From DATJPW01 sp963752855 (GTDB taxonomy: Bacteria > Desulfobacterota > Desulfomonilia > Desulfomonilales > Desulfomonilaceae): a stretch of 64,000 bases of DNA. Below, piece by piece: positions 46,921 through 56,336 of the stretch. The DNA lies in assembly GCA_963752855.1 (NCBI GenBank), contig CAVVZX010000004.1, positions 69,291 to 133,290 of the forward strand. Reading direction: 5' to 3'. The position numbers were made by a program, and so were the translations under genes. The notes beneath the pieces were generated by a model that did no database searches, was not told the origin of the DNA, and saw nothing but the letters and a program-made list of their open reading frames with translations. The first letter of the stretch is position 1; the number at the start of each line of letters is the position of its first letter.

Positions 46921-47453
46921 ATTACTTTGCGAAAATGAAAGGGACGACCAAGAGCCCACCCGGGGTTGGTATTGTTGAGATAGTCTGGTCGTGGCTCGGC
47001 GGGTTCATTGGTATCGGCTCTGTGGCCGCTCTTCAGGCTTATATATTTGAAGGGACAGACCTGATACTGATGATTGGCTCTTTCGGCGCGTCGGCCGTGC
47101 TTGTCTACGGGGCCATAAAGAGTCCCCTGGCTCAACCGAGAAATCTGGTGGGTGGCCATTTTCTATCGGCGCTCGTTGGTGTCGCGGCATTCAAGATTTT
47201 TCAGGGACAGCCGGTATTAGCGGTTGCCGTAGCCGCTGCCACTGCGATAGCGGTGATGCTCGCCACAAAGACCCTTCATCCACCCGGGGGAGCAACAGCG
47301 CTGATTGCGGTTCTAGGCGGGGAAAAGGTGCATGCGCTTGGTTTCTTGTATGCCGTGATACCTGCAGCGGCAGGCGCGGCAATTCTGCTTATCGTGGCCC
47401 TTCTGTTCAACAACATCCCGAAAAGCCGGAGATACCCCGAATTCTGGCTTTGA
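46917..47453 (+). CDS. HPP family integral membrane protein
   Basis: A 178-residue inner-membrane protein with four or five hydrophobic helices. The family motif ATKTLHPPGGATALIAVLGG contains the His-Pro-Pro that names the group. MIGSFGASAVLVYGAIKSPL and PRNLVGGHFLSALVGVAAFK are also conserved. Plant HPP members have been linked to nitrite transport; the bacterial function is unproven. In many bacteria HPP is fused or paired with CBS domains, as here, so the upstream CBS protein is probably its regulatory subunit. Confidence 0.9.
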   Translation: MNYFAKMKGTTKSPPGVGIVEIVWSWLGGFIGIGSVAALQAYIFEGTDLILMIGSFGASAVLVYGAIKSPLAQPRNLVGGHFLSALVGVAAFKIFQGQPVLAVAVAAATAIAVMLATKTLHPPGGATALIAVLGGEKVHALGFLYAVIPAAAGAAILLIVALLFNNIPKSRRYPEFWL

Positions 47454-47512
47454 ATCCCAGAGTTGACGTAATCGCCCTGCTGCGATAGAGTTCCACCGAG
47501 GAGGCATTACCC

Positions 47513-47731
47513 ATGACCAAACTCTTGACAGAGGCATTTGAAAAGGCATCAGGGCTTCCGAATGAACTACAGGACCAACTCGCCCGAGAGTTATTGGAAG
47601 AAATAGAATGGGAAGCCTGCTGGGACAGCACGTTAGAAGGCTCTCAGGAGAAGTTGGATAACTTGGCCGAGAAAGCCCTGCAGGAATACCGTGCCGGCAA
47701 GACAAAGGAAATGGGATTTGACGATCTGTGA
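47513..47731 (+). CDS. Type II antitoxin-like protein
   Basis: A 72-residue acidic helical protein (FEKASGLPNELQDQLARELL, EEIEWEACWDSTL, ending RAGKTKEMGFDDL). The pattern, including the final segment that would wrap around a RelE toxin, matches antitoxins encoded directly before HigB/RelE-type toxins. ATG 47513 follows GAGGAGG. Its stop overlaps the putative toxin start (GTGA at 47728). Confidence 0.78.
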   Translation: MTKLLTEAFEKASGLPNELQDQLARELLEEIEWEACWDSTLEGSQEKLDNLAEKALQEYRAGKTKEMGFDDL

Positions 47732-47995
47732 AATCTCAGCTCCCCAGACTTTATCGCTTGCTTCAGGGCGCTCCCGGAGCGCATCCAACGCCTCGCCCGC
47801 AAAAACTACAAGCTATGGAAAGAAAATCCCGGCCATCCCGGCGTGCAGTTCAAGCTCGTTGGCAAACGCATGCCCGCTTACTCCATCCGCGTGGGTATTG
47901 GCTGGCGAGCCTTGGGCTTAAAGGTTGACGATGTCATAGTGTGGTTCTGGATAGGTTCCCACGCGGAATACACGAAGCTCTTGCGTCACTTGTGA
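47728..47995 (+). CDS. RelE/ParE-type toxin with 5' frameshift
   Basis: The toxin is read after a one-base shift: GTG 47728 gives Met-Lys-Ser, then from about 47738 the frame of the antitoxin continues as SPDFIACFRALPERIQRLAR, NYKLWKENPGHPGVQFKLVG and VWFWIGSHAEYTKLLRHL, ending 47995. This is the usual toxin body, with the conserved LWKENPxHP and WIGSHAEYxKL. There is no start codon in the body's own frame between the antitoxin stop and the first conserved residues, so either one base is wrong or the toxin is inactive. Predicted activity: ribosome-dependent mRNA cleavage or gyrase poisoning. Confidence 0.75.
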
Positions 47996-48113
47996 CACGC
48001 ACTAACTCGGACTCTATTAGAGGCAGCCGCTGCCGGGGGAGTCTTGAAATGTGGCCGATGCATTGGAGAGATTCGCGATCCCCCGGTTACTAGAGCTCCT
48101 CCGACAACCATTT

Positions 48114-49764
48114 CTAGGCCAATCCCATACGCCGCCTGATGTCTTCCCGAAGAGCGTTTTTGTCAACCTTCCCTACCTTGGTGAGGGGAATGCTGTCCAC
48201 GAACACGATACGCTCCGGGAGCTGGAGCACCGATGTCCCCTTACTCCTCAGGAACGCGATGATATCGTCGGACGTTAGCTCTGCGCTGCCCTGACGAGTT
48301 TGAACATAAGCGCAGATGCGCTCTCCCAATTCTTTATCGGGCATACCGATTACCGCTACTGCTTCAACCTGTTCGTGCATGCTCACGAGATTCTCTATCT
48401 CGATAGCGCTAATGTTCTCGCCACCGCGAAGGATGATATCTTTAATTCTACCGGTAATGGTTATATTTCCGAATTCATCAATCCTTGCCAAATCACCGGT
48501 ACGGAAAAAGCCGTCCGGCGTGAAGAGTTTTCGATTCTCATCACCTGAGCCGAAATAGCCTGTGAATATCCCAGGCCCTTTGCTCACGAACTCGCCCACA
48601 GTGTTGGGAGGCAATTCATTCCCGTCTTGGTCTATGATCTTATACGTTTCGTATGGGCAGCACTTGACGCCGACGGTGTTGCAAATAAGCTCCAGGTCAT
48701 CGCCCAGCCGCGTCATTGAGTTCGTGCCCTCGGAAGACCCGAACACATTGACAAAAGCGCATCCGAGCTTCTCACGAACAGCCATGACCAGGTCCGGGCC
48801 GCTTGGCGCTCCTCCGGAGTAGATTTTTTTCAAAGAGCTGAGATCGAACTTCTTAAGACCGTCAAAATTCACAAGCCTGCTCACCAAGGCCGGCACGGTG
48901 GGGAGGGCCGTCACCTTCTCCTTTTCGATCACCCGGCAGATATCGGCCGGGTCGGTAGAATCGATGAGCACCAGCCTGGCGCAATTAATGAAGCCACCGC
49001 CGACGCCGCAGAACATCCCCTGGGCATGAGACACCGGGGCAATGGTTAGGACCGTATCTTGGCTGGTAATTTCCCAGGCTTTGGAGTGATATTCCGCGTT
49101 GCATAGAAAGCTATTATGCGTCCTGGGAGCGGCTTTGGGTAGTCCGGTGGTGCCACCGGTAGGCATGATCTGGGCAACCTCCATGGGATCGGGCCGACGC
49201 TCCGCGAGCCTGGACAGGTTTTCCCGCGTTGGATTGGCCCGGGCAGCAAGTTCCTCCATGTGGAGAAAAGCGCTACTCCGATCTTCCCTGACCGTGATGA
49301 TGCGCACAATGGTTGAGGATTCCCGTAGAACGTTTTCAATAATCGGCCTATAATCCACATTTCGATACTTGAGGGGTAGGATCCATGCTTTGGCGGCAGT
49401 AAGTTGCGATAAATAGTTTATTTCGGTCTCTCTATGCCGTGGCAGGAGCAGGACGGGAATCGCCCCGATTTTCTCCAGCGCGAAAAAGGCCCAAACGTAC
49501 TCACTGCCAGTTAGGGATCTGGATCAGGACGCGATCCGTCGGCTGTATACCGAGGTCTATGAGACCCAAGGCAAGGCAATCAACCTTTTGCCGTAACTCT
49601 TGATATGTCATCCGTCCATCGTCATCGACGAGACCGACTTTGCTCGGGTATAGATCACTGGCCTTGTCCAGCACATCTCCCCACGTGAGACCGAGCCACC
49701 AGCGCATTCGGTTGTACAGTTCGGCGTCCTTGCCGTCATATTCTGTGAATCCCTTTATTCCCAT
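48114..49764 (-). CDS. AMP-dependent acyl/aryl-CoA or dihydroxybenzoate-type ligase, one frameshift
   Basis: An adenylate-forming enzyme that activates a carboxylate as acyl-AMP. It starts MGIKGFTEYDGKDAELYNRM at 49764. The frame is lost near 49500 after RVLIQIPNWQ and regained one base later (EYVWAFFALEKIGAIPVLLL). A3 is MPTGGTTGLPKAAPRTHNSF, A5 is NVFGSSEGTNS, A7 is FFRTGDLARIDEFG, A8 is GRIKDIILRGGENISAIEIE, and the catalytic Lys is in IPLTKVGKVDKN. The residue pattern resembles EntE/DhbE and benzoate-CoA ligases. Total about 550 residues. Located behind IclR and TRAP genes in the same direction, it is a likely activator of an imported (aromatic) acid. Confidence 0.87.
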
Positions 49765-49816
49765 CGCTCTTCTTTCCTTATTTCGTTGGAGGTGTGTTCG
49801 ACCTATGAGCGTAGCG

Positions 49817-49890
49817 TCATTGCCGAGCGGAACGAAGCAATCTCACTCTTGAATATTGAGATTGCTTCGTAGTTTTACTCCTCTCAATGA
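49817..49890. repeat. MITE-like inverted repeat
   Basis: The left arm has TCATTGCCGAGCGGAACGAA then GCAATCTCA (49817-49845). The right arm has TGAGATTGCTTCGTAG to CTCTCAATGA (49857-49890). Apart from small gaps they are reverse complements. The same ATTGCTTCGT..CTCGCAATGA theme occurs at 32022-32055. It lies between the AMP-ligase start and the TRAP protein stop. Confidence 0.75.
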
Positions 49891-49947
49891 CAAAAGCCGA
49901 AAGCTGCGCCACATCACTGATTGGCTACGCCGGCTCCCGGTTGTCTG

Positions 49948-50970
49948 TCACGGATTCTGCTTCAACCATTCAACGCAGAAATTTAGGGCCTCTTCCCCTG
50001 GAAGATTCTTGGCTTTGGCTGCTGTCACGTACTCTGCCATCATTGGTTTTACAGCCTGGGCCCAGCGCGCGTCCTCTTCTTTTGATAGAGCAATAAACTC
50101 GTGACCTCTGGATAAGCCGAGTTCCTTTGCTTCCTTGTCGATCATATCCCAACAATGGCCGGTCTTGTCGCTCCATTCCTTGTTGATTTTCTCTATGGTT
50201 TCCTGGACATCTTTGGGCAGGGAATCCCATTTCTTCTTGTTCATCGCGACGAAAAAGGACAGAGAGTAGGAAGAGCCATAATTCTGCGTAGTATACTTGG
50301 TGACCTCGGTGAGTTTGAATCCTTTAAGAGCTTCGATGGGACACACGACTCCCTCAACTATCCCCTTTTGTAGAGCGTCGTAAACCTCGGTCTGAGGCAT
50401 TGCCACAGGCGTAGCCCCAAGGGCCCTAACCACCTTAGCGCTCGTTCCGGAGCATCGGATCTTCAAGCCCTTGAGGTCCTCCATGACTTTCACCGGCTTC
50501 TTGCCTGTGTGCACAATCCCCGGCCCGTACGCATGCATGTACATCATCTTTACATCATCGAATTCTTTGGGTTTGAACTTCTCGAAATAGGCATTGGTCA
50601 AACGGGTCGCTTGGATTCCGCTTGTGTAGCCGAGCGGCAAATCGATTACCTCGGTCAAAGGAAAGCGGCCCATCGTGTAGCTCACCACAGACATGCCAAC
50701 ATCGGAAATGCCCTTGATCACTCCGTCGTAGCACTGATCGGGAGGGGTAAGCGTTCCTCCGGGGAACATGTTGATTTTCACCGCGCCGTTGGTCCTCTTT
50801 TCCACCTCCGCAGCCCATTCTGTGGCGAGAATAGTGTGCGCATGAGTAGCCGGAAAGAAAATGGAATAGCTCAAAGTCACGGTGCTCCCGCAATTGGCGG
50901 GAACAGAAGCAAAAACGAGCAGTACCGCAACCAAAGCGCAGATAAGACCGTTGGAAATTTTTCCGTGCAT
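49948..50970 (-). CDS. TRAP transporter substrate-binding protein (DctP)
   Basis: A 340-residue periplasmic binding protein. The Sec signal GLICALVAVLLVFASVPANC ends in a possible lipobox-type Cys. The mature protein has FFPATHAHTILATEWAAEVE, INMFPGGTLTPPDQCYDGVI, GLKIRCSGTSAKVVRALGAT (with the Arg that contacts the ligand carboxylate) and PQTEVYDALQKGIVEGV. ATG 50970 has AGGAGG upstream, which rejects the longer frame to 51120. DctQ and DctM genes are not adjacent, so the membrane part is elsewhere. With IclR and the ligase it implies uptake and activation of an organic acid. Confidence 0.9.
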   Translation of the reverse strand: MHGKISNGLICALVAVLLVFASVPANCGSTVTLSYSIFFPATHAHTILATEWAAEVEKRTNGAVKINMFPGGTLTPPDQCYDGVIKGISDVGMSVVSYTMGRFPLTEVIDLPLGYTSGIQATRLTNAYFEKFKPKEFDDVKMMYMHAYGPGIVHTGKKPVKVMEDLKGLKIRCSGTSAKVVRALGATPVAMPQTEVYDALQKGIVEGVVCPIEALKGFKLTEVTKYTTQNYGSSYSLSFFVAMNKKKWDSLPKDVQETIEKINKEWSDKTGHCWDMIDKEAKELGLSRGHEFIALSKEEDARWAQAVKPMMAEYVTAAKAKNLPGEEALNFCVEWLKQNP

Positions 50971-51143
50971 GTTCAGCCTCCTGACCGTATTTTTCTCCCG
51001 TTTCCGACGGGTAGTGGCGGCGCCGTTGAAGGCAGTTTCAATGTCTTGATAAGACAAATTATTCCGCGAAGATGGTATGTCAGAAGAATCAGCTAGCCCA
51101 ATTCTGGGGCAACGCCCCAATCCGCCGCTGTTCCGATTCAGCT

Positions 51144-51938
51144 CTAGCCGGCATTTAAATAGCCCAACTCGACGCTGAGACTTTGCCCGGCGGCGCGGAC
51201 AGATTTGATCACACGCTCCAGTGACGCTTGATCGTGTTGAGCTTCGAGTATTGCCACACCGATTGCCGCCGCCACCCGACGGCTATAGTCCATCACTGGG
51301 GCCGCCACCCCTATCACACCGCTGACAGCCTCTCCATGTTCAGCAACGTAGCCGTCTTTGGCGACTTGAGCCAATCTCTTCTTGAATTTGAGCGGGTCGG
51401 TAATCGTGGCGTCAGTAATCGGCTCGAGAGGATACTTCCGGAGCAAGGTGTCCACAACAGTATCGGGCAACGAAGCCATGAGCGCCATTCCCAACATGCC
51501 GAAGTGAGGCGGGCGACGCCAACCGATCTCAGAAGTGACGCGAACAGCTCCCTGCCCATCCCGCTTGTCCACATATACGAGCTGTTCGTCCATGAGCACG
51601 CCAAGCAGCACTGTCGCAGACGTTTCCTGCTGGAGTCGGGTCATATGATCGGAAGCGGATTTGCGTAATGAAAACGACGAGAAAACCACAGAACCCAGAT
51701 CGAAGAGCCGAATGCCGAGCGAATAGAGGCCTTTCGAGTCAGACAGATGCAGGTATTTGCGTGCGACCAGGTTCGACGTCAGGCGCAAGGCGGTCGACTT
51801 GTTCAAATGCGTCTTCTGGCAGATCTCAGTCAAAGAGAGGTTTCGATGGCGAAAGTCGAAGCAGTCGAGAATGTCCAGGCATCTTTCAACGACCTGAACG
51901 CTGTACACTTTTTTTTCTGACTTAGGCCTCCGGTTCAT
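51144..51938 (-). CDS. IclR family transcriptional regulator
   Basis: A 264-residue regulator, intact: the N-terminal winged helix VVERCLDILDCFDFRHRNLS then LTEICQKTHLNKSTALRLTS, and a C-terminal IclR ligand domain with TSEIGWRRPPHFGMLGMALM and AEHGEAVSGVIGVAAPVMDY. IclR proteins usually control catabolism of aromatic acids or glyoxylate. It is the first gene of a leftward series with the TRAP binding protein and the AMP-ligase, and is probably their regulator. No clear operator was found in the 174 bp between it and the TRAP gene. Confidence 0.92.
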   Translation of the reverse strand: MNRRPKSEKKVYSVQVVERCLDILDCFDFRHRNLSLTEICQKTHLNKSTALRLTSNLVARKYLHLSDSKGLYSLGIRLFDLGSVVFSSFSLRKSASDHMTRLQQETSATVLLGVLMDEQLVYVDKRDGQGAVRVTSEIGWRRPPHFGMLGMALMASLPDTVVDTLLRKYPLEPITDATITDPLKFKKRLAQVAKDGYVAEHGEAVSGVIGVAAPVMDYSRRVAAAIGVAILEAQHDQASLERVIKSVRAAGQSLSVELGYLNAG

Positions 51939-52522
51939 TGCTGACCTACCACCCAGACCAAGAACTCAAGGCTCTACCCACTGCGGCCGAACCGCGCTTA
52001 CGGGGCTGTCCCTCAATAAGTCCAGCGAGGAGACGGGTGTCATTGCTGGTTGGTCCGGCGCCTCCCTGGCATTTTGACCCTCGTGTTTAACTGGAGGTAA
52101 CGCTTATTCCTACACAGACCCCAAGGTCGCGTCGTGTATCGTTCCTAGGCTGAGACGAAGTGTTCGGAGCGAATCTCGCAAAGATTCCCGGGAGAATCAC
52201 GCCAGTTGCGCTTGAGTCGACCAAGGTCCAAGAGCGCCTTCGCAGCTCTATTAAGTTGCACAGAATGAAACAAGAGATCACATGGTGAAATATGCCACGG
52301 CGCAACAAGGTTGTCAAGCAAAATCACAGAACAAACGTAACCGTTCAGTTACGGGCGGGAAGAACAGATTGGCTCCGGAGGGGCCGACCAATGGATGCAG
52401 GTTGCCTGTGGAGGCGCCACAAGCCGCTATCAATGAAACTGAGTCACGCAGCCGCCTGAACGCATGTTACCTACACGTGTGCAAGCGTCGCCCCCAGTTT
52501 AATCGGATCCGCAGTCTGTTCT
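51939..52522. other. Gap with no recognised gene
   Basis: About 584 bp. GGCTCCGGAGGGGCCGACCA at about 52371-52390 followed by GCCTGTGGAGGCGCCACAAG resembles the GAGCCCCGCAGGGGCCGACC element at 59415, so it is a degenerate copy of that repeat. No gene supported. Confidence 0.5.
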
Positions 52523-54058
52523 CTACAGCAGTTCCTCCGCTAAGCCGGCCAAGGGAGATCGGACGGTATCCTTGAAATTGCAGATACCCACCATAGATTG
52601 ATTGGCCATCTTGCTCATCGCATATGCCAAACCGCTTGATTTGCGATCCAATCTGCGGTTGCGGTCGATCTGGCCGAGGTCCCCGGTGAACACCATCTTA
52701 GTGTTTGTCCCGGCTCGAGTAATGATCGTCTTGACCTGATGAGGCGTCAGATTCTGAGCTTCATCAATCACCATGAAGGATTTGTGATACGTTTCTCCAC
52801 GGATATAATCGAGCGGCTTGATGATTATCTTCTTGTTTTCTTGCAGTTTTGCTATCAAGTCCCGGTTTTCCGGTTTAATTCCGCCCAAGAAAGAGAATGC
52901 CTGCAGGATCGGCTCGACCCAAGGCGCCATTTTCTCTTCCAGGCCGCCGGGTAAAAACCCGATTTCGTCTCGATCTTCCAAATGGACCATAGGACGCGCA
53001 ATCACGATGTTCGTATAGTGTCTCCTCTGTTCCAATGCTCCCGCAAGAGCTATCAAGGTTTTGCCGGTCCCTGCGCCGCCTTGCAGGAACACGAGGCTGA
53101 TTTTGGGATCAAGGACCTGAGCCAGCGCCACATGCTGTGACCAATTCTGCCGACTCCCCTTGTTTTGAGGATTCTCTTTGTCCGATCCGTTTCCGTTGGA
53201 CTCGAGCACAAATGGTCGCAGGCCACAAGCGGATATGTCGAAAGGGATCATTTTGAAATGATCTGCCTTGAAGAGGGCTGCAAACGATTCTTCCCACTGC
53301 GCTCCGGATTTGCTCCAGCAGACGACGCCCTCATTGTATTGCAGGGGTTCGGAATTACGATGATTAAGCTCAAACGTTTCCCCCGGCCGCGGGATGGTCT
53401 CTTCGGGCACATTGATGCGCTTCAGAGAAGAATGAAAAACCGCGTTCACTTGGTTGTGCGGATAATCTTCGGCCCTTATCCCAAGTTCCCTCGCCAGGAC
53501 CCGGACGATGGTGTCTCGAGACATCAACAGGACCTCATGCTTCCCGTTGGCGCCGGCCTGGAGGGCTCGAGCCGTGGCAATGATTTGGTGGTCGGCCTTG
53601 TTTTTCTGAAGATCGTTTCTGAAGTGCTTCCTGCTCGGTTTCGCCTCAATCCTGAAACAACCGTCCTCACTCCGGGCCAAGTGTTCCAGTTTCTTTATGA
53701 CTTCTCGCGCGTCCCAACCAATGTCCGGTTTATTCTTGAGTTGATCCAGCTCTTCCAAAACCGTCCAGGGAACGGACAGGATCGCGTCATCACAGCGAAG
53801 GATGTCGAGCGACTCCGGATCATGGACCAGAACGCTCGTGTCCACCACGATTATCTTCTTTTTGTCAGTGGCGCCGCCTTCCTTTGATTCCGGCGCCTGC
53901 TTGTTTGAAAGCTTCGAACTTGATCGCTCGGCAAACCGATTCGTGCTGTTGGAGCGATCGGGCGCTAAAGCCGATCTGTCTCCGACAAATCCAATAGGAC
54001 GAGATGCCGATCGATTTCCTGGAGTGACGCCATTGTTACGTCGGTATCTGGTACCCAT
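52523..54058 (-). CDS. PIN domain plus PhoH ATPase (PhoH2)
   Basis: An intact fusion of about 510 residues. The N-terminal PIN RNase domain starts with KIIVVDTSVLVHDPESLDIL (first Asp) and has the downstream acidic residues ELDQL and NKADHQIIATA. The C-terminal PhoH ATPase has the Walker A LQGGAGTGKTLIALAGAL, PMVHLEDRDEIGFLPGGLEE, Walker B FMVIDEAQNLTPHQVKTII and the sensor VFTGDLGQIDRN. PhoH2 proteins unwind and cleave RNA. ATG 54058 is preferred (AGGAGGAG upstream, slightly far); an upstream ATG at 54130 is possible. Monocistronic. Confidence 0.92.
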   Translation of the reverse strand: MGTRYRRNNGVTPGNRSASRPIGFVGDRSALAPDRSNSTNRFAERSSSKLSNKQAPESKEGGATDKKKIIVVDTSVLVHDPESLDILRCDDAILSVPWTVLEELDQLKNKPDIGWDAREVIKKLEHLARSEDGCFRIEAKPSRKHFRNDLQKNKADHQIIATARALQAGANGKHEVLLMSRDTIVRVLARELGIRAEDYPHNQVNAVFHSSLKRINVPEETIPRPGETFELNHRNSEPLQYNEGVVCWSKSGAQWEESFAALFKADHFKMIPFDISACGLRPFVLESNGNGSDKENPQNKGSRQNWSQHVALAQVLDPKISLVFLQGGAGTGKTLIALAGALEQRRHYTNIVIARPMVHLEDRDEIGFLPGGLEEKMAPWVEPILQAFSFLGGIKPENRDLIAKLQENKKIIIKPLDYIRGETYHKSFMVIDEAQNLTPHQVKTIITRAGTNTKMVFTGDLGQIDRNRRLDRKSSGLAYAMSKMANQSMVGICNFKDTVRSPLAGLAEELL

Positions 54059-54362
54059 GCTCTTTACTTCGCTCCTCCTGACGGAGAGTCGCCTCCGTTT
54101 TGTTGTTCGATGCGTGACTCGAACTAACACTCGTTTGACATACTTTCAAGCCAATTCTGACATAGCGTTCGTTAGTATAAGGTGAGATTTCCGTGAACGT
54201 TCCGTAGAGGGCGCGAATCAAGCGGTTATTTTTTTGAATCAGTTACGCAAGTACCGCATCTGCTTTATTTGACAGTGGTTGTGTAACTGCACATTCTTCG
54301 AGAAGGGGTTAGGTTCGAGTTCAGACAGGCGCAATTATCGTCCTTATGAAAAGCCCGATAGA

Positions 54363-54475
54363 ATTGTAGGAGCACAAAAATGAATAAGATCATCACATTA
54401 CTCGCAGATATCACTTTTCACGATCCCGACTTACTTATTGGCTGCTGACAGCCCAAACCTGGAGTCGTGTTATTG
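54363..54475 (+). repeat. Truncated duplicate of the ankyrin/SH3 gene 5' end
   Basis: AATTGTAGGAGCACAAAAAT, AATAAGATCATCACATTACT and CCAAACCTGGAGTCG parallel GAATTGATAGGAGAAAAAAA, AACAAGATCATCACACTAAT and CCAAAACTTGGAGTCG at 56320-56425. The copy spans ribosome site, start codon and signal peptide only. It carries stop codons, so it is a non-functional relic on the other side of the secreted-repeat gene. Confidence 0.75.
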
Positions 54476-54522
54476 GAAGCGGCGTCCATTCGTTTCTGAA
54501 TGAAGACACCAGGAGGCGCACC

Positions 54523-56324
54523 ATGAAAAAACAAAAAACATCTTTCCGGTCAACAATTTCGAGAGCAATACTTGTTCTCGGAGTAATATCTCATGTCTTC
54601 AACATGGCTTCCGAATCAAGCCCGCGCAGATGATTATACCGATGAGCAGCCCAAACAGGTTGATTATGCTCAGGAGAAGGTTGACCAATTAAAACAATAC
54701 GGATGGCAGGTGCAGTCCAATAAATCTGGCGACAAAACAACCTTTATAGCAACGAAAACCGATCCTAAGACCGGAGAAACCACTCAGGCAAAGTACGTTA
54801 TCTCTGGGGACAGCTACTATACGGAAGACGTAGAACATACGTTCAAAGATGGAAGTAAAACATCCGAGCAGAGACAAAGGGGGTTACGCACTGTTTAATA
54901 ATAAAGGCGCAGAGATTGAGAATGCTACCGACAGGCTAGTTTCCAGTTCGAAAACGGATCCGTCCGGAAATAAGACGACAAAGACGTTTGATGGCGCAGG
55001 TAAAGTAGTCCAAACTACACAGTTCGACCCCCGATTTAATCAAACTACAACAACCACTGCCCCGACAACGACGCAACCCGGTGGATCTTCTATTCAAGTT
55101 ACCACAGCTGGAAGTAAAGTAATCTCTACGCCAAACAGCACCACGACGATCGGCCTGAATGGGAAAACTCAAAGCATCGTCACGCGCGCTAATGACGGGA
55201 CGACTACCACATGGAGCTTCGATGCAAATGGAAACGCCAATGGTAGAATAATAAAAAAACCTGATGGCACCACTACTACGGCACAAAGCGCACCCGGTGG
55301 ACAGTTTGTTTCCGTTACGACAGATGCTAACGGAACGGTTACTGACAAGCATTTTTGTGACAAGATAGCCAACTGCGCGAACCCCACAACCAATCAGAAC
55401 CCGCAAAGCCTCGCCGGAGCGCAGCAACTCAAGGCCGGCGTAAATACGCTTACAAACACGAAGCCACAGGGCCTCACCGGGGCCAATCAGAACGGCGCCG
55501 GCCAAGCAGCGCTACCGCCAGCGGGCAATCCAAATGGTCAACCTCCGGCGCAACCTCAGACAAAAAACCCGGATGGTTCGACGAAAACACTGACAAAGAA
55601 CGTTGATGGTTCAACGAGCGTAACGGAACTTGGCAAAGACGGCAAGACTCAAGGGATTCAGACTTTTGACGCAAACGGAAGGCAAACAAGCGCCACAGCG
55701 TTTGGCCAGGACGGCAAGAAAACAATGACCAGGACATTTGGCGCCGATGGCGGCTCAATAAGCGTCAAATTTGACTCCGCCGGTCGTCCGACCTCCGCCG
55801 ATACCGTCGATGCTAATGGCAAGTTAACCAGCGTAACCTGCCACGTGCCGGCCGTATGCGCAAAGGCGCTGAGTCAACAGCAGGCGCAACTCAGCGGCGC
55901 AAAAGCGCTTAAAGCGGGCAACACGCCGCAGCATAGTCTTGCTAATAACAAGCAGCAGATGAAGGCCGACGTGTTGGGACAGATCGGAGCGAAGCCGAAT
56001 AAGGAAACCACAACCGGCAAGAACAAAGCGAACAATGACGCATTGGATCGGTTCAAGAATAAGGCGACACTCCAAAATTTCACTGCCGGCAATCAGCAGA
56101 CTAAAGAAGGATTTGCGAAAAGCCAGATTGGCGGCAATATTAACGGAAAGGCCGTTCCGAAGACCCAATCCCCCAGTGAATATTCGCAGGGTGTTAAGCA
56201 TCAACCCCACAACAACTTGACGAAAAATTATAGCGCAAAATCAAATTCTCCAAATTGGAATTCCTCAGCAGGATCGCAAGGAATAGTAAAACAGCAGCAC
56301 TATAAGAAGCCCCGATCGAATTGA
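54523..56324 (+). pseudogene. Exported Thr/Asn-rich RHS-like repeat protein, two frameshifts
   Basis: It starts at ATG 54523 with a signal peptide (KKQKTSFRSTISRAILVLG). A frame change near 54620 leads to ARADDYTDEQPKQVDYAQEK, and another at a G-run near 54885 leads to GGYALFNNKGAEIENATDRL and the long C-terminal frame to 56324. The body, over 550 residues, has many short beta repeats of the form FDANGRQTSATAFGQDGKK and VDANGKLTSVTC, like degenerate YD/RHS repeats, then a Lys/Asn/Gln-rich disordered tail. No toxin or autotransporter domain is seen. It lies 12 bp before the ankyrin/SH3 gene and is likely co-expressed with it. Role unknown, perhaps envelope or surface. Confidence 0.65.
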
Positions 56325-56336
56325 TAGGAGAAAAAA

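Noticed and set aside
54290..54330. GGTTCGAGTTC considered as the T-loop of a tRNA
   Set aside because: No acceptor or anticodon stem can be folded around it, and no CCA end follows.
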